A DNA stretch of 64,000 nt from Sinorhizobium mexicanum (GTDB lineage: Bacteria > Pseudomonadota > Alphaproteobacteria > Rhizobiales > Rhizobiaceae), in contig NZ_CP041241.1 of the NCBI RefSeq assembly GCF_013488225.1, positions 248,001-312,000 of the forward strand. The letters are read 5' to 3'. Position 1 is the stretch's first letter. Each line of letters opens with the position of its first letter. The translations under genes were made by a program, and so were the position numbers. The notes beneath the pieces were generated by a model. It worked only from the letters and a program-made list of their open reading frames with translations, searched no databases and had not been told where the DNA came from. Of the stretch, positions 18,154 to 27,541 are shown in pieces.

Positions 18154-19679
18154 CCGATGCGCATCCGATCGGTCTGTCCATTCGCAGCGGCTCCAAGGTC
18201 TATCCTGGAACCCAGGCGCTGAAGAATGTCGATTTCGACCTGCGCATGGGCGCGGTCAACGTGCTGGTCGGCGAGAACGGCGCGGGCAAATCGACACTGA
18301 TGAAGATCATCGCCGGCGTCGAACAGTTGAATGGGGGCACGATCGAGCTCGACGGCAAACCCGTGGTCTTCGGCGACAAGTCGGATGCCGCCCGCCACGG
18401 CGTCGGCATCGTTTTCCAGGAACTCAACCTCTTTCCCAACCTGACGGTGACGGAGAACATCTTCATCGGCCGCGAGAAGACGCGCGCCCGCGTCCACATC
18501 GACCGGGCTGCCCAGACGGAAGCGGCTCGCGCGCTGATGAAGCGGCTGGAGCAGGATATCGATCCCGAAACGCCGCTTGGAAATTTGCGCATCGGCCAGC
18601 AGCAGATTGTCGAAATCGCCAAGGCGCTGGCGGAAAACGCGCGCATCCTCATTCTCGACGAGCCGACCTCGGCTCTGTCGGCGGCCGAGGTCGAGGTTCT
18701 GTTCCGGGTCATCACGGACCTGAAGCGCCAGGGCGTCGGCATCGTCTATATTTCCCACCGGCTGGAAGAGCTGATCCGCATCGGCGACTACATCACCGTG
18801 TTGCGCGACGGCGTGATCACCGGATCGCGCTCCATGGCCGGCGTTGATATCCCCTGGATCGTCAGCAACATGATCGGCAGTTCCTCCAAGGAGTTTCCGA
18901 AAACCGTTGAGCACAGTCTCGGCGAGGAGGTGTTCCGGGTCGAAAACATATGCCTGCCGAGCCCCGCCGTCGGTTACGCGGTCGACCATATGTCGCTTTC
19001 GGTGCGGGCGGGCGAGATCGTTGGCCTTTATGGCCTGATGGGCGCGGGCCGCACCGAACTACTCGAATGCATCATGGCGCAGCATCCGAACGCCACCGGC
19101 CAGCTGTTCATAGGTGGCGAGCCGGTGCGGGAAAAGAGTGTCTCCGGCCGCATCCGGCGCGGACTGGCGCTGATCCCCGAGGACCGCAAGCGCGACGGTC
19201 TCGTGCAGATCATGACCATTCGCGAGAACCTGACGCTGTCGTCGCTCGGCGATTTCACCCGCTTCATCCATCTCAGTCTCAAGCAGGAAGCTGCCAAGGC
19301 GACGGAGTTCGTCAAGCGCATGGCGATCAAGATCGCCAGCCTCGAGCACCCGGTTTCCAGCCTGTCGGGCGGCAACCAGCAGAAGGTGGTCATCGGCAAG
19401 GCGTTGATGACGCGGCCGAAGATTCTTTTGATGGACGAGCCTTCGCGCGGCATCGACATCGGCGCCAAGGCCGAGATCTTCCGCACCATGCGGCGTCTGG
19501 CCGCCGAAGGTCTCGGGATTCTCTTCGTTACATCGGATCTGGAGGAGGTTCTGGCCCTTTCCGATCGCATTCTCGTCATGGCGAATGGCAAGCTGACAGG
19601 GAGTTTCCCGTCCGGCGCCGAAGCGTCGGCGGTCATTTCCGCCGCCACGCCCAATCTGAGCAGGGTTGAAACACAATGA
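18150..19679 (+). CDS. Sugar ABC transporter, RbsA-type duplicated ATPase
   Basis: A 509-residue double ABC ATPase of the RbsA/MglA type. The first domain has Walker A GENGAGKST at 41-49, Q-loop FQELNLFPNLTV, signature-like LRIGQQQIVEIAKAL and Walker B ILILDEPTSALS. The second has the usual degenerate P-loop GLMGAGRTEL, LSGGNQQKVVIGKAL and ILLMDEPSRGIDIG. It couples ATP hydrolysis to import through the permease encoded next, whose ATG overlaps its stop. Full length and intact, in contrast to the split homologue at 50969-52556. Confidence 0.95.
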   Translation: MTDAHPIGLSIRSGSKVYPGTQALKNVDFDLRMGAVNVLVGENGAGKSTLMKIIAGVEQLNGGTIELDGKPVVFGDKSDAARHGVGIVFQELNLFPNLTVTENIFIGREKTRARVHIDRAAQTEAARALMKRLEQDIDPETPLGNLRIGQQQIVEIAKALAENARILILDEPTSALSAAEVEVLFRVITDLKRQGVGIVYISHRLEELIRIGDYITVLRDGVITGSRSMAGVDIPWIVSNMIGSSSKEFPKTVEHSLGEEVFRVENICLPSPAVGYAVDHMSLSVRAGEIVGLYGLMGAGRTELLECIMAQHPNATGQLFIGGEPVREKSVSGRIRRGLALIPEDRKRDGLVQIMTIRENLTLSSLGDFTRFIHLSLKQEAAKATEFVKRMAIKIASLEHPVSSLSGGNQQKVVIGKALMTRPKILLMDEPSRGIDIGAKAEIFRTMRRLAAEGLGILFVTSDLEEVLALSDRILVMANGKLTGSFPSGAEASAVISAATPNLSRVETQ

Positions 19680-20743
19680 GCAGCATCGACACCGCAACCG
19701 CCGCGAAGCTGGGCCCCAAGGCATCGGGAACCTCGGCGCTTCTCTTGCTCCTGCATATGCGGACCTTCGTCGCGCTGATCCTCGTTTTCGGCTTCTTCGC
19801 GCTCGCCGCCCCGAACTTCCTGTCGACCGCCAACATGCTGATCATTTCCAAGCACGTGGCGCTCAACGCGCTCTTGGCGATCGGCATGACCTTCGTCATT
19901 ATCGCCGGTGGCATCGATCTTTCGGTAGGGTCCATTGTCGGCCTCTGCGCCATGGTCGCCGGCTATCTCGTGCTCTACGGCATCGATCTCGGCATCGGCT
20001 GGAGCATCCAGTTCAACACGCTGGAAATCTGCCTGATGGTGTTGGTGGTCGGTGTGTTCATCGGTCTCATCAACGGCATATTGATAACGAAACTCAATGT
20101 CGCGCCGTTCATCGCCACGCTTGGTACGCTCTATGTCGCCCGCGGCGCGGCACTGCTCTTCTCCGACGGACGCACGTTCCCGAACCTCGGCGGCAACCCG
20201 GAATACGGCTCGGATACGTTCAAGTTGATCGGCTCCGGAACGCTGTTCGGCTTCCCGCTATCGGTCTGGATCATGGCTGTGGTCGCCCTTCTGGCCGCCT
20301 ATCTCGCCGCGCGCACTCCGCTCGGCCGGCACATCTACGCCGTCGGCGGCAACGAGCGCGGGGCGGCTCTCTCCGGCGTCAACGTCGACCGGACCAAGCT
20401 CTTCGTCTACATGTTCTCCGGTCTCTGCGCCGCGCTCGTCGGCCTGATCATTTCGTCGCAGCTGCAGGCGAGCCATCCGGCAACCGGCGAAACCTTCGAA
20501 CTCAACGCGATCGCCGCAGCGGTGCTCGGTGGAACGTCAATGTCGGGCGGCCGCGGCCGCATCGGCGGGACGATCATAGGCGCCTTCGTCATCGGCATTC
20601 TGGCCGACGGTATGATCATGATGGGCATCTCGTCCTTCTGGCAGACCGTGATCAAAGGCCTCGTTATCATCGCCGCGGTCGTGGTGGACCAGATCCAGCA
20701 GAAGCTGCAGGCGCGGGTGATCTTGCAGCAGCAGGCGAATTGA
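19676..20743 (+). CDS. Sugar ABC transporter, RbsC-type permease
   Basis: A 355-residue inner-membrane permease of the BPD_transp_2/RbsC family, with many hydrophobic segments. Family marks are MTFVIIAGGIDLSVGSIVGL, INGILITKLNVAPFIATLGT and AIAAAVLGGTSMSGGRGRIGG. The ATG overlaps the ATPase stop (ATGA). As a single permease gene it probably works as a homodimer. Confidence 0.94.
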   Translation: MSSIDTATAAKLGPKASGTSALLLLLHMRTFVALILVFGFFALAAPNFLSTANMLIISKHVALNALLAIGMTFVIIAGGIDLSVGSIVGLCAMVAGYLVLYGIDLGIGWSIQFNTLEICLMVLVVGVFIGLINGILITKLNVAPFIATLGTLYVARGAALLFSDGRTFPNLGGNPEYGSDTFKLIGSGTLFGFPLSVWIMAVVALLAAYLAARTPLGRHIYAVGGNERGAALSGVNVDRTKLFVYMFSGLCAALVGLIISSQLQASHPATGETFELNAIAAAVLGGTSMSGGRGRIGGTIIGAFVIGILADGMIMMGISSFWQTVIKGLVIIAAVVVDQIQQKLQARVILQQQAN

Positions 20744-20839
20744 GGATTTCAGCGCGCAGTGTCTTGCTGTAAGGGTGCCATGGGGTAGAATCGATTTAAA
20801 TTCGTTTGATTGCGATTATCGGGGTTTAGGCAGGTTCAG

Positions 20840-21652
20840 ATGGAAGCGAAGACAGAGAACGATGCTTCCGAGTCCATGGTGGGGCTGTTGTCCGAACCGC
20901 GGCGCCGGCGGATCCTCGAATGGCTGGAAGAAGAAGGCTCCGCGCGGGTGCGCGAACTCGCAGCCGCGTTCCACGTTTCCGAGGCGACGATCCGCCAGGA
21001 TCTCGAGCGACTGGAAAACGAAGGCTTCATCACCCGAGAACATGGCGGCGCCTACCTGAACGCCGGCTCACGCCAGATCGGCACCATGACGCTCCATCAC
21101 CAGGAAAACATGGACAAAAAGCGCCGTATAGGCGCGCTTGCCGCGAGCCTCGTCAAGGATGGCGAAACTCTGATCCTCGATGCCGGGACGACGACCACTG
21201 AAATCGCCATGCGCCTGACCAGCCGGCGCGACCTGACGCTGATCACCAACGCACTCAACATCGCCATCATCCTTGGCTCGGTGCCGACCTTTGCTGTTCA
21301 TATGCCCGGTGGCCAGTTCAAGTCGCCGACGCTTTCGCTGTCGGGGGACAAGTCCGTCGAGTATTTTCGCAACATCTTTGCCGGCAAGCTGTTCCTTGCG
21401 ACAGCTGGTGTGGCGCTGGACGCGGGACTGACCTATCCAAGTTTCGCCGACCTGCAGCTAAAGGAGGCTATGATCAAGGCGGCGGCCCACGTGTACCTCG
21501 TGGCCGACTCCACCAAGATCAACAAATCCTCCTTCACACGGCTTGGTTCCCTGGACGTCGTCCACTCCTTCATTACTGACGACGGCATTTCCGATCGCGA
21601 TGCGAAAGAATTTGAGCGCCGCGGCATTGAAGTGCTTATCGCTGCGAGCTGA
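20840..21652 (+). CDS. DeoR-family transcriptional regulator
   Basis: A 270-residue DeoR/GlpR-type repressor. The N-terminal HTH is EPRRRRILEWLEEEGSARVR then ELAAAFHVSEATIRQDLERL, and the C-terminal DeoRC sugar-phosphate sensor has ILDAGTTTTEIAMRL, LITNALNIA and VYLVADSTKINKSSF. The frame opens at 20810 with a TTG, but ATG 20840 gives the normal N-terminus. It lies downstream of the sugar transporter and is the likely regulator of both this operon and the divergent isomerase/transketolase/kinase operon, releasing DNA when a phosphorylated sugar binds. Candidate sites are at 16424-16441. Confidence 0.9.
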   Translation: MEAKTENDASESMVGLLSEPRRRRILEWLEEEGSARVRELAAAFHVSEATIRQDLERLENEGFITREHGGAYLNAGSRQIGTMTLHHQENMDKKRRIGALAASLVKDGETLILDAGTTTTEIAMRLTSRRDLTLITNALNIAIILGSVPTFAVHMPGGQFKSPTLSLSGDKSVEYFRNIFAGKLFLATAGVALDAGLTYPSFADLQLKEAMIKAAAHVYLVADSTKINKSSFTRLGSLDVVHSFITDDGISDRDAKEFERRGIEVLIAAS

Positions 21653-22115
21653 CGGCTTAGCCGGCCATATCGTCGAACGTATACTTTTTGGATTCGCAGC
21701 GTGGTCCGTCAAGGCGACTGACGCTGCCTGCACTCCCGATCGGTCGCGTCTTCACCCGAGCAGGGAGTCTCCGTTCTGACGGAGACCTTTCGCCACGCCG
21801 TCCGGCGCCCTGCCCCCGGTCCAATCGGCGAGACGAGGGCTCGGGATTGGGCGTTACCGTCCGGCGCTGCGCCGAAACCTTCGTTCCAGCCTCCATCACA
21901 TCGGACAAGTCGACCGTCGTCGGGCCTTTTTCCTTCACGCTGTGACCGTTCGCACGCCAGCAATGAAAGCCAAGGCCCAGCGCAAGGTGGAACGAAAATG
22001 TCATCTTGCGTTCGATTTGAGAAAATTCTTTGCTTATAAAATCTATCAATTCTATGCAGTTTAGTTGCTGGCAATTGCACTCCAGCACCATCAATGAAAT
22101 CCGGGACGCCAGTCG
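21653..22115. other. Intergenic, hairpin at 21767-21786, no gene recognised
   Basis: The 463-base gap separates the sugar cassette from the sulfonate-type transporter. GTCTCCGT and ACGGAGAC (21767-21786) form a perfect 8-bp stem with a 4-base loop and may end the regulator transcript. An AT-rich stretch with TTATAA near 22034 probably belongs to the promoter of the next operon. No open frame here looks genuine. Confidence 0.45.
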
Positions 22116-23096
22116 ATGAACCGACGTACATTTCTTTCCTTTGCCTCGACATTTTCGCTTGGACTTGCACTGGGTCTCCCAAAAGCGGCCGCGAACGTCG
22201 ACGCCAGCACGACACTCGCAATCGCCGACCAGAGCGAATTCGTGCGCAATCTCCTCGATGCCAGCGGCAAAACCTCGGAGCTCGGATTCAAGGCGAGTTT
22301 TCCGAACTTTGCCGGTGGGCCGGCTATCCTTGAAGCGATCCGAGCGGGCGCGCTGGATATAGCATATGTCGGCGATACGCCGCCGATCCAGGCGCGTGCC
22401 GCCGGCACACTCCTGCCGATCGTCGGCACATTTACGCGTCAGGTTGCGCAATACCGGCTCACGAGCCGCCCTGGACTGGTGATCAACAAACTGGCGGAGC
22501 TCAAGGGCAAGAAGCTCAGCTATGTCGAGGGATCCGGGCGCCAGGTTTTCCTGATCGAGGCTCTAAACAGGGCCGGGGTCTCTTTGAAAGACGTTGAGCT
22601 CGTCAACCTTCGTGTCGCGGACCTACCCGATGCGATCCGGTCCGGTACTGTCGACGTGGCCGTTCTGACCGAACCTCATGTCACGCGTCTCGTCAGGCAA
22701 GCTGGCGCCTCTCCGGTGCTTGATCCGGTCGAACGGCAAATCCTGCCCAGCACGAGCTATTTCTATGCCCGGCCCGATGTCCTGGCCGACTCCAAGAAGG
22801 CCGCAGCTATCGAAAATTTCCTTGCCGCGTTTGCCCGTGCAGCCAAGTGGAGCAATGCGAACAGGCAGGCTTGGGCCAAGTATTACTTCACCGACTTCCA
22901 GCGAATCTCGCCCGACGAAACGGCGGCAATTGTCGCTGCAGAGTCCCCGCTCTTGCTGCAGACGTCGGCGGAAGCCATTCCTCACCACCAGAAGCTGATC
23001 GACATCCTCTATCAGGCGGGGTCGCTCAGGGAGCGCTTCGACGCAAAGACGTCCTTCGTGGACACCTACGACTCAATCATCGCGGCGGAGCGCTGA
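22116..23096 (+). CDS. Aliphatic sulfonate/taurine-type ABC binding protein (SsuA-like)
   Basis: A 326-residue periplasmic binding protein of the SsuA/TauA/NrtA group. It has a twin-Arg-like start (MNRRTFLSFAS) and hydrophobic signal ending near AAA/NVDA. The mature part shows NFAGGPAILEAIRAGALDIA, YVGDTPPIQA, VAQYRLTSRPG and LKGKKLSYVEGSGRQVFLIE, blocks typical of sulfonate binders. It heads an operon with permease, ATPase and an FMN-dependent monooxygenase that together should import and desulfonate an organosulfur compound. Which sulfonate or other sulfur ester is not determinable. Confidence 0.88.
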   Translation: MNRRTFLSFASTFSLGLALGLPKAAANVDASTTLAIADQSEFVRNLLDASGKTSELGFKASFPNFAGGPAILEAIRAGALDIAYVGDTPPIQARAAGTLLPIVGTFTRQVAQYRLTSRPGLVINKLAELKGKKLSYVEGSGRQVFLIEALNRAGVSLKDVELVNLRVADLPDAIRSGTVDVAVLTEPHVTRLVRQAGASPVLDPVERQILPSTSYFYARPDVLADSKKAAAIENFLAAFARAAKWSNANRQAWAKYYFTDFQRISPDETAAIVAAESPLLLQTSAEAIPHHQKLIDILYQAGSLRERFDAKTSFVDTYDSIIAAER

Positions 23097-23124
23097 GCGA
23101 GCCATTGTGCAGAGAGGAGGAACC

Positions 23125-23988
23125 GTGACCGAGTTCATTTCCGACCGTACCTTTCCAGCCAACTTGCCCAAGCCCGCACCCATCGTCGATCGGCCAGCCG
23201 AACGCGCCTGGAGCGGACGCCTCACGCCAGGACGCCTTCCTTCGGGTGCAAGGCTGCTTGGTCCTGCCCTGGTCGTTCTGGTATGGGAGGCTGCGTCTCG
23301 CCTCGGGCTTCTCTCCCCCTACACGCTGACGGCGCCTTCCACCGCCGTCGTGACCGGTTATGAACTGTTGGCCGACGGCACTCTGCTGCCACATCTCTTG
23401 GCTTCAGCGGTGCGTGCCTATGCCGGCCTTTTTCTCGGCGTCACGGCCGGCGTCGTCCTTGCGCTCGTGTCTGGGCTGACACGGAGCGGCGAAGCACTGA
23501 TCGATGGCGTGGTGCAAATAAAGCGCGCGATTCCAACGCTGGCGCTCGTCCCCCTTGTCATCATCTGGCTGGGTATCGGCGAGGCCATGAAGATATTCCT
23601 GATCTTCACCGCCGTTCTCGTGCCGGTGTACATCAATACGCATGCGGCCCTGCGCGGAATAGACATCGGTCACGTCGAATTGGCTCGAACCCTCGGCCTG
23701 ACCCGAGCCGAATTCGTCCGAAGGGTTGCGCTTCCAGGTGCTCTCCCCGGCTTCTTCGTCTCTCTACGCCTGGCCGTCACGCTCTGCTGGACAGCGCTGG
23801 TCGTGCTCGAGCTCATCAATACGCAGACCGGCATCGGATACCTGATGAACCGTGCCCGCGATTGGGGTCAGACAGACATCATCGTCGTCGGGATCTTCAT
23901 CTACGCGATACTCGGCCTTGCTTCCGACGCCGTGGTTCGTCTGGTCGAGGCGCGGACGCTCTCTTATCGGAAGGCATTGGGAGCATGA
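23125..23988 (+). CDS. Sulfonate-type ABC transporter permease (SsuC-like)
   Basis: A 287-residue inner-membrane permease with an EAA-type loop (ELARTLGLTRAEFVRRVALP) and the family block IKRAIPTLALVPLVIIWLG. GTG 23125 is preferred as start because AGGAGG lies 5 bases upstream; an earlier in-frame GTG at 23107 precedes that site. The stop overlaps the ATPase start (ATGA). Typical SsuC/TauC length. Confidence 0.92.
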   Translation: MTEFISDRTFPANLPKPAPIVDRPAERAWSGRLTPGRLPSGARLLGPALVVLVWEAASRLGLLSPYTLTAPSTAVVTGYELLADGTLLPHLLASAVRAYAGLFLGVTAGVVLALVSGLTRSGEALIDGVVQIKRAIPTLALVPLVIIWLGIGEAMKIFLIFTAVLVPVYINTHAALRGIDIGHVELARTLGLTRAEFVRRVALPGALPGFFVSLRLAVTLCWTALVVLELINTQTGIGYLMNRARDWGQTDIIVVGIFIYAILGLASDAVVRLVEARTLSYRKALGA

Positions 23989-24713
23989 ACGTCCACTCAC
24001 CCTCGTTCTCGTCGGTTTCCCTGCGGAACTTGTCGCGTGGCTTCGACGATAAGACGATCCTCAAGGATATCACGCTGGATATACCCAAGGGGCAGTTTGT
24101 GGCGCTTCTTGGCGAATCGGGCTCCGGGAAGACAACCCTGTTGCGAGCGCTCGCCGGCCTGGACGACGATGCCAAAACCGAGGGAGAGTTCTGGGCACCC
24201 CGAAACACGTCGGTCTTGTTTCAGGATGCGAGGTTGCTGCCCTGGATGAGCGTCGTCGACAACCTGACGCTCGGTCTGAGACGGGCTGACGCGAAACCTG
24301 CAGCATTGGCAATGCTGGAAGCGGTGGGACTTGGCGACAAGGCCGATGTCTGGCCGGCCACTCTGTCCGGCGGCCAGAAGCAGCGGGCGGCGCTGGCGCG
24401 TTCGCTCCTTCGTCAGCCGCAACTCCTGCTTGCTGACGAACCGTTCGGCGCACTCGACGCGCTTACACGCATTCGGATGCATGGCCTGTTGTTCCACCTC
24501 GTTGAACTTCACAAGCCGACGGTCGTGCTCGTCACCCATGATGTCGATGAGGCGTTGCTTCTCTCCGATCGTGTCCTCGTTTTGAAAGATGGTCGGATAG
24601 CCGAAGACCACCAGTTCGCCCTGTCGCATCCCCGAAGCGCCGGTCACCCGACCTTTATCGAACTCCGCCAGACGCTGCTGCGCAGCCTAGGCGTTGAACC
24701 AAACCTCGTTTGA
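23985..24713 (+). CDS. Sulfonate-type ABC transporter ATPase (SsuB-like)
   Basis: A 242-residue ATPase of the SsuB/TauB/NrtD group. Walker A GESGSGKTT, Q-loop VLFQDARLLPWMSV, signature LSGGQKQRAALARSL, Walker B LLLADEPFGALDALTR and switch VTHDVDEAL are all intact. ATG 23985 overlaps the permease stop, which decides the start against an upstream extension of the frame. Twelve bases separate it from the monooxygenase gene. Confidence 0.94.
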   Translation: MNVHSPSFSSVSLRNLSRGFDDKTILKDITLDIPKGQFVALLGESGSGKTTLLRALAGLDDDAKTEGEFWAPRNTSVLFQDARLLPWMSVVDNLTLGLRRADAKPAALAMLEAVGLGDKADVWPATLSGGQKQRAALARSLLRQPQLLLADEPFGALDALTRIRMHGLLFHLVELHKPTVVLVTHDVDEALLLSDRVLVLKDGRIAEDHQFALSHPRSAGHPTFIELRQTLLRSLGVEPNLV

Positions 24714-24725
24714 AAGAAAATTGCC

Positions 24726-26063
24726 ATGACGCGTCAACTGCACTTCAACCTCTTTCTGATGCCCCGCGGACACCACGAGGGCGCATGGCGCCATCCGGAC
24801 TCTACGCGCCGTGCCCTGACCGATTTGGAACTCTATGTCGAAGCTGCCAAAATTGCCGAGGCCGCAAAATTCGATGCCGTATTCCTTGCTGATGTTCTGG
24901 TTGCTCCCAACAATGGCGGTCTGGTTGCCACCGGTTCTCTGGAGCCGGTCACGCTTCTGTCTGCGGTGGCGGCACGTACAAACAAGATTGGCCTGATCGG
25001 AACTGCCTCGACGACCTACAGTCTGCCATATACGCATGCGCGGCAGTTTGCCTCCCTTGATCATTTGTCCGGCGGTCGAGTGGGCTGGAATATTGTTACT
25101 TCCTGGGCGCCTCAGGCCGGCCTGAACTATGGGCTCGAGCAGGATGTCGGTCACGGAGATCGCTACGCGATCGCAGAAGAATTCGTGGAGGCGGTCGACG
25201 CGCTTTGGCGCAGTTTTCCGTCCAGAGCCATTAAGGACGACCGGGACTCCGGGCAATATCTCGATCCAGCCCTCATACAGCCCGTCAATTACCGCGGCAC
25301 CCATTACCGTACGCAGGGACCGCTAAACGTCCCGAGCAGCCCGCAAGGTCGGCCTGTCTATGTACAAGCCGGCCAATCGGAATCGGGACGCAGCTTCGCG
25401 GCGCGCTGGGCCGAAGCAATCTTTACTGCCCACCTCGTCAAGGAAACCGCGCAATCATTCTATTCAGACGTGAAGGGACGGGCGGGCGCCTTCGGACGCC
25501 ACCCGGAAGATATCGTTGTTCTCCCAGGCATCAGCGCCGCGATCGGATCGACCACGCGTGAAGCGCAGCAGGTGTGGGAGGAGCTTGACGCGCTGACCAG
25601 CCCGCAGATCGGGCTCGCGCGCCTCTCGGCGCGGTTCGGTGGGCATGACTTCTCCGGAATCCCGCTGGATCGCGTCCTGACGCGTGGAGATTTTCCAGAT
25701 CCGACACAAGTCGAGGCGTCCAAAAGCCGTGCGACCGGTTATGTCGATGCGGCCCTCAAGGAAGGCCTCACACTGCGCCAGCTGTTGCAGAAGCTGGCGG
25801 GAGCCAGAGGACATTTCACCGCGACAGGAACGCCGGAACAAGTTGCCGACATCATCGAGGACTGGTTCAAGACCGGCGCAGCCGATGGCTTCAATGTCAT
25901 GCCGCCGATCGTTCACAAGCAGTTCGAGCTGTTCGCAACCGAGGTCGTCCCGATACTTCGCAAGCGAGGTCTCTTCCGCACTGACTATGAAGGAAGCACC
26001 TTGAGATCACATTTCGGATTGAAACCGGTTCAACCAAATATGCCACTCGCTCGTAGCGCTTGA
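24726..26063 (+). CDS. FMNH2-dependent monooxygenase, NtaA/SnaA/DszA family
   Basis: A 445-residue bacterial-luciferase-like (LLM) flavin monooxygenase of the NtaA/SnaA/DszA branch. RQLHFNLFLMPRGHHEGAWR, FDAVFLADVL, TYSLPYTHARQFASLDHLSG, GRVGWNIVTSWA and GRPVYVQAGQSESGRSFAAR are branch-typical. These enzymes use reduced flavin and O2 to cleave C-S or C-N bonds in sulfones, nitrilotriacetate and related compounds. Being last in an operon with a sulfonate-type importer, organosulfur desulfurisation during sulfate limitation is most likely. No flavin reductase gene is adjacent, so reduced FMN must come from elsewhere. Confidence 0.9.
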   Translation: MTRQLHFNLFLMPRGHHEGAWRHPDSTRRALTDLELYVEAAKIAEAAKFDAVFLADVLVAPNNGGLVATGSLEPVTLLSAVAARTNKIGLIGTASTTYSLPYTHARQFASLDHLSGGRVGWNIVTSWAPQAGLNYGLEQDVGHGDRYAIAEEFVEAVDALWRSFPSRAIKDDRDSGQYLDPALIQPVNYRGTHYRTQGPLNVPSSPQGRPVYVQAGQSESGRSFAARWAEAIFTAHLVKETAQSFYSDVKGRAGAFGRHPEDIVVLPGISAAIGSTTREAQQVWEELDALTSPQIGLARLSARFGGHDFSGIPLDRVLTRGDFPDPTQVEASKSRATGYVDAALKEGLTLRQLLQKLAGARGHFTATGTPEQVADIIEDWFKTGAADGFNVMPPIVHKQFELFATEVVPILRKRGLFRTDYEGSTLRSHFGLKPVQPNMPLARSA

Positions 26064-26395
26064 TGTCTGTCATCACCGGAGCGACTGTCGGCGCCGGTAA
26101 GACACAATCGAGGCCCGCTTAGGCGAGCCTCCATTTCGGCGTCAAAGCTCGTGAGTGATAACCATGCTTTCTCTGTCGCAGCAGATCGAGGAACAGCCGG
26201 CAACCAGCGTACGCCAGAAGAGGGCAAGCGATATCGGCCCAAGGTCGGATGTGTGGCGGATGCCGAGAAAGGCTGAACTCCACAGCGGGAATGCCGAAAC
26301 GTGGAGGCAGGGTGGCGCGCATATCATGACCGTTGCCTGTCGTTCTCCCTCGGCAGTCTCACCACGGCGGTATTCCTCAATCGTTCATAAGAAGG
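26064..26395. other. Intergenic, no gene recognised
   Basis: About 330 bases between the monooxygenase and the EamA terminators. Short open frames exist on both strands, but none has a ribosome site plus recognisable family features. It may hold eroded sequence. Confidence 0.35.
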
Positions 26396-26444
26396 GGCCT
26401 GCCACGACGGGCAGGCCAAGTACGCTCGGGGAGTAACCGAGCGG
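26396..26444 (-). terminator. Tandem hairpins downstream of the EamA transporter gene
   Basis: GGCCTGCC/GGCAGGCC (26396-26417, 8-bp stem) and CGCTCGG/CCGAGCG (26424-26444, 7-bp stem) lie back to back just past the EamA stop on the reverse strand. The distal stem is followed by CCTTCTT on that strand, so it is the better terminator candidate. Confidence 0.55.
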
Positions 26445-26471
26445 GGGGAAAGTTCGCGTGCTCGTCCGACC

Positions 26472-27419
26472 TCACGCAGATGAGGAATCGGCACGCTTTC
26501 CAGACGCGGCGAGCCCGAGGCCTGCGAGAACCAGCGCCACGCCAGCGGCAAACATTAGACCGAGCTTATCGCCGAACAAGAAGGCGCTTGCAGTGATGCC
26601 GAAGACAGGTTGCAGGTACTGGACGCTCGCCGCGACGCGGGCGGGTACGGCCCTCAGCAGATAGAGCCAAAGGATCAGGCCGACGACCGTCACCATCACG
26701 CCGAGATAGGTGATGGCGGCAAAGGCTTCGACGGTGATCTCAACGGGTTGCCGGGTCATTTCCCAGCCGGCCATCGGCAGGACTGTAAGAAGCCCGACGA
26801 GCATGTTCCATGCAGCAACGGGCATGAGGCCGTATTTCTCGGTCAACTCGGCGCTCCAGATGTAATAGGAGGCAATACCGACCGCCGATACCAGCATCCA
26901 GACGACACCGGCGACCGTCGTCTTCGACATGTCGTCGACACCTGACCCGCTGCCGACGGCTACGAGCGCGATGCCGAAGAATGCGGCGACGAGGCCACCC
27001 CATTGCAGGCGGGTCACCGCCTGCTTGAAGCGAACGGCCGCCAGGATGACCATGAAGACGGGGATGGTGGCCGAAAGGATCGTCGCGACGGAAGCCGATG
27101 TCCCCTGCACCCCGAATGACTGGGCGACATTGCCGAGCGTGATGCCCATCACGCCAAGGCCAATGATGCTGGGAATGGCCTTTCTGGGTACCCGAAGCTC
27201 GCGCCGCGCCAGGAACATGAACAGAGGCACAGCGACCATGAAGCGCAGGGCCGTGAACGTCATCGGCGGTATTGTGCCGAGCCCAAGCTTGGTGATCGGG
27301 ATCGATAGGCCCCACATCAGCGCCAGCAGGAACATCGCACCGAGGCTTTTCGTCGACAAGAAGCCGGATGGAGCCAGCGGTCGCGGCAAAACCGCCGCTT
27401 CAAGCGAATATTGTGACAT
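26472..27419 (-). CDS. EamA/DMT-family transporter
   Basis: A 315-residue multispanning membrane protein of the drug/metabolite transporter superfamily with two EamA repeats. The first repeat begins ALMWGLSIPITKLGLGTIPP and the second AGVVWMLVSAVGIASYYIWS; each ends in hydrophobic helices such as VQYLQPVFGITASAFLFGD. The family usually exports amino acids or other metabolites. ATG 27419 is chosen over an upstream extension to 27497; the ribosome site is weak. It is divergent from a LysR regulator, a common arrangement for regulated exporters. Substrate unknown. Confidence 0.9.
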   Translation of the reverse strand: MSQYSLEAAVLPRPLAPSGFLSTKSLGAMFLLALMWGLSIPITKLGLGTIPPMTFTALRFMVAVPLFMFLARRELRVPRKAIPSIIGLGVMGITLGNVAQSFGVQGTSASVATILSATIPVFMVILAAVRFKQAVTRLQWGGLVAAFFGIALVAVGSGSGVDDMSKTTVAGVVWMLVSAVGIASYYIWSAELTEKYGLMPVAAWNMLVGLLTVLPMAGWEMTRQPVEITVEAFAAITYLGVMVTVVGLILWLYLLRAVPARVAASVQYLQPVFGITASAFLFGDKLGLMFAAGVALVLAGLGLAASGKRADSSSA

Positions 27420-27541
27420 GTTCAGGTGGCCGTCGAGTTGGTTTTGGCGTGAGTCTATGCCATGTGTAGTCCGAGCTTTACCCGCTCGACAAACCATTTG
27501 TTCTCACAGGACGCGTGACGTTTGATCACGCATTCGACGCC

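Noticed and set aside
19666..20772. 368-codon Arg-rich forward frame overlapping the sugar permease
   Set aside because: Out-of-frame reading of the RbsC-type permease, soluble and Arg-rich where a membrane protein is clearly encoded.
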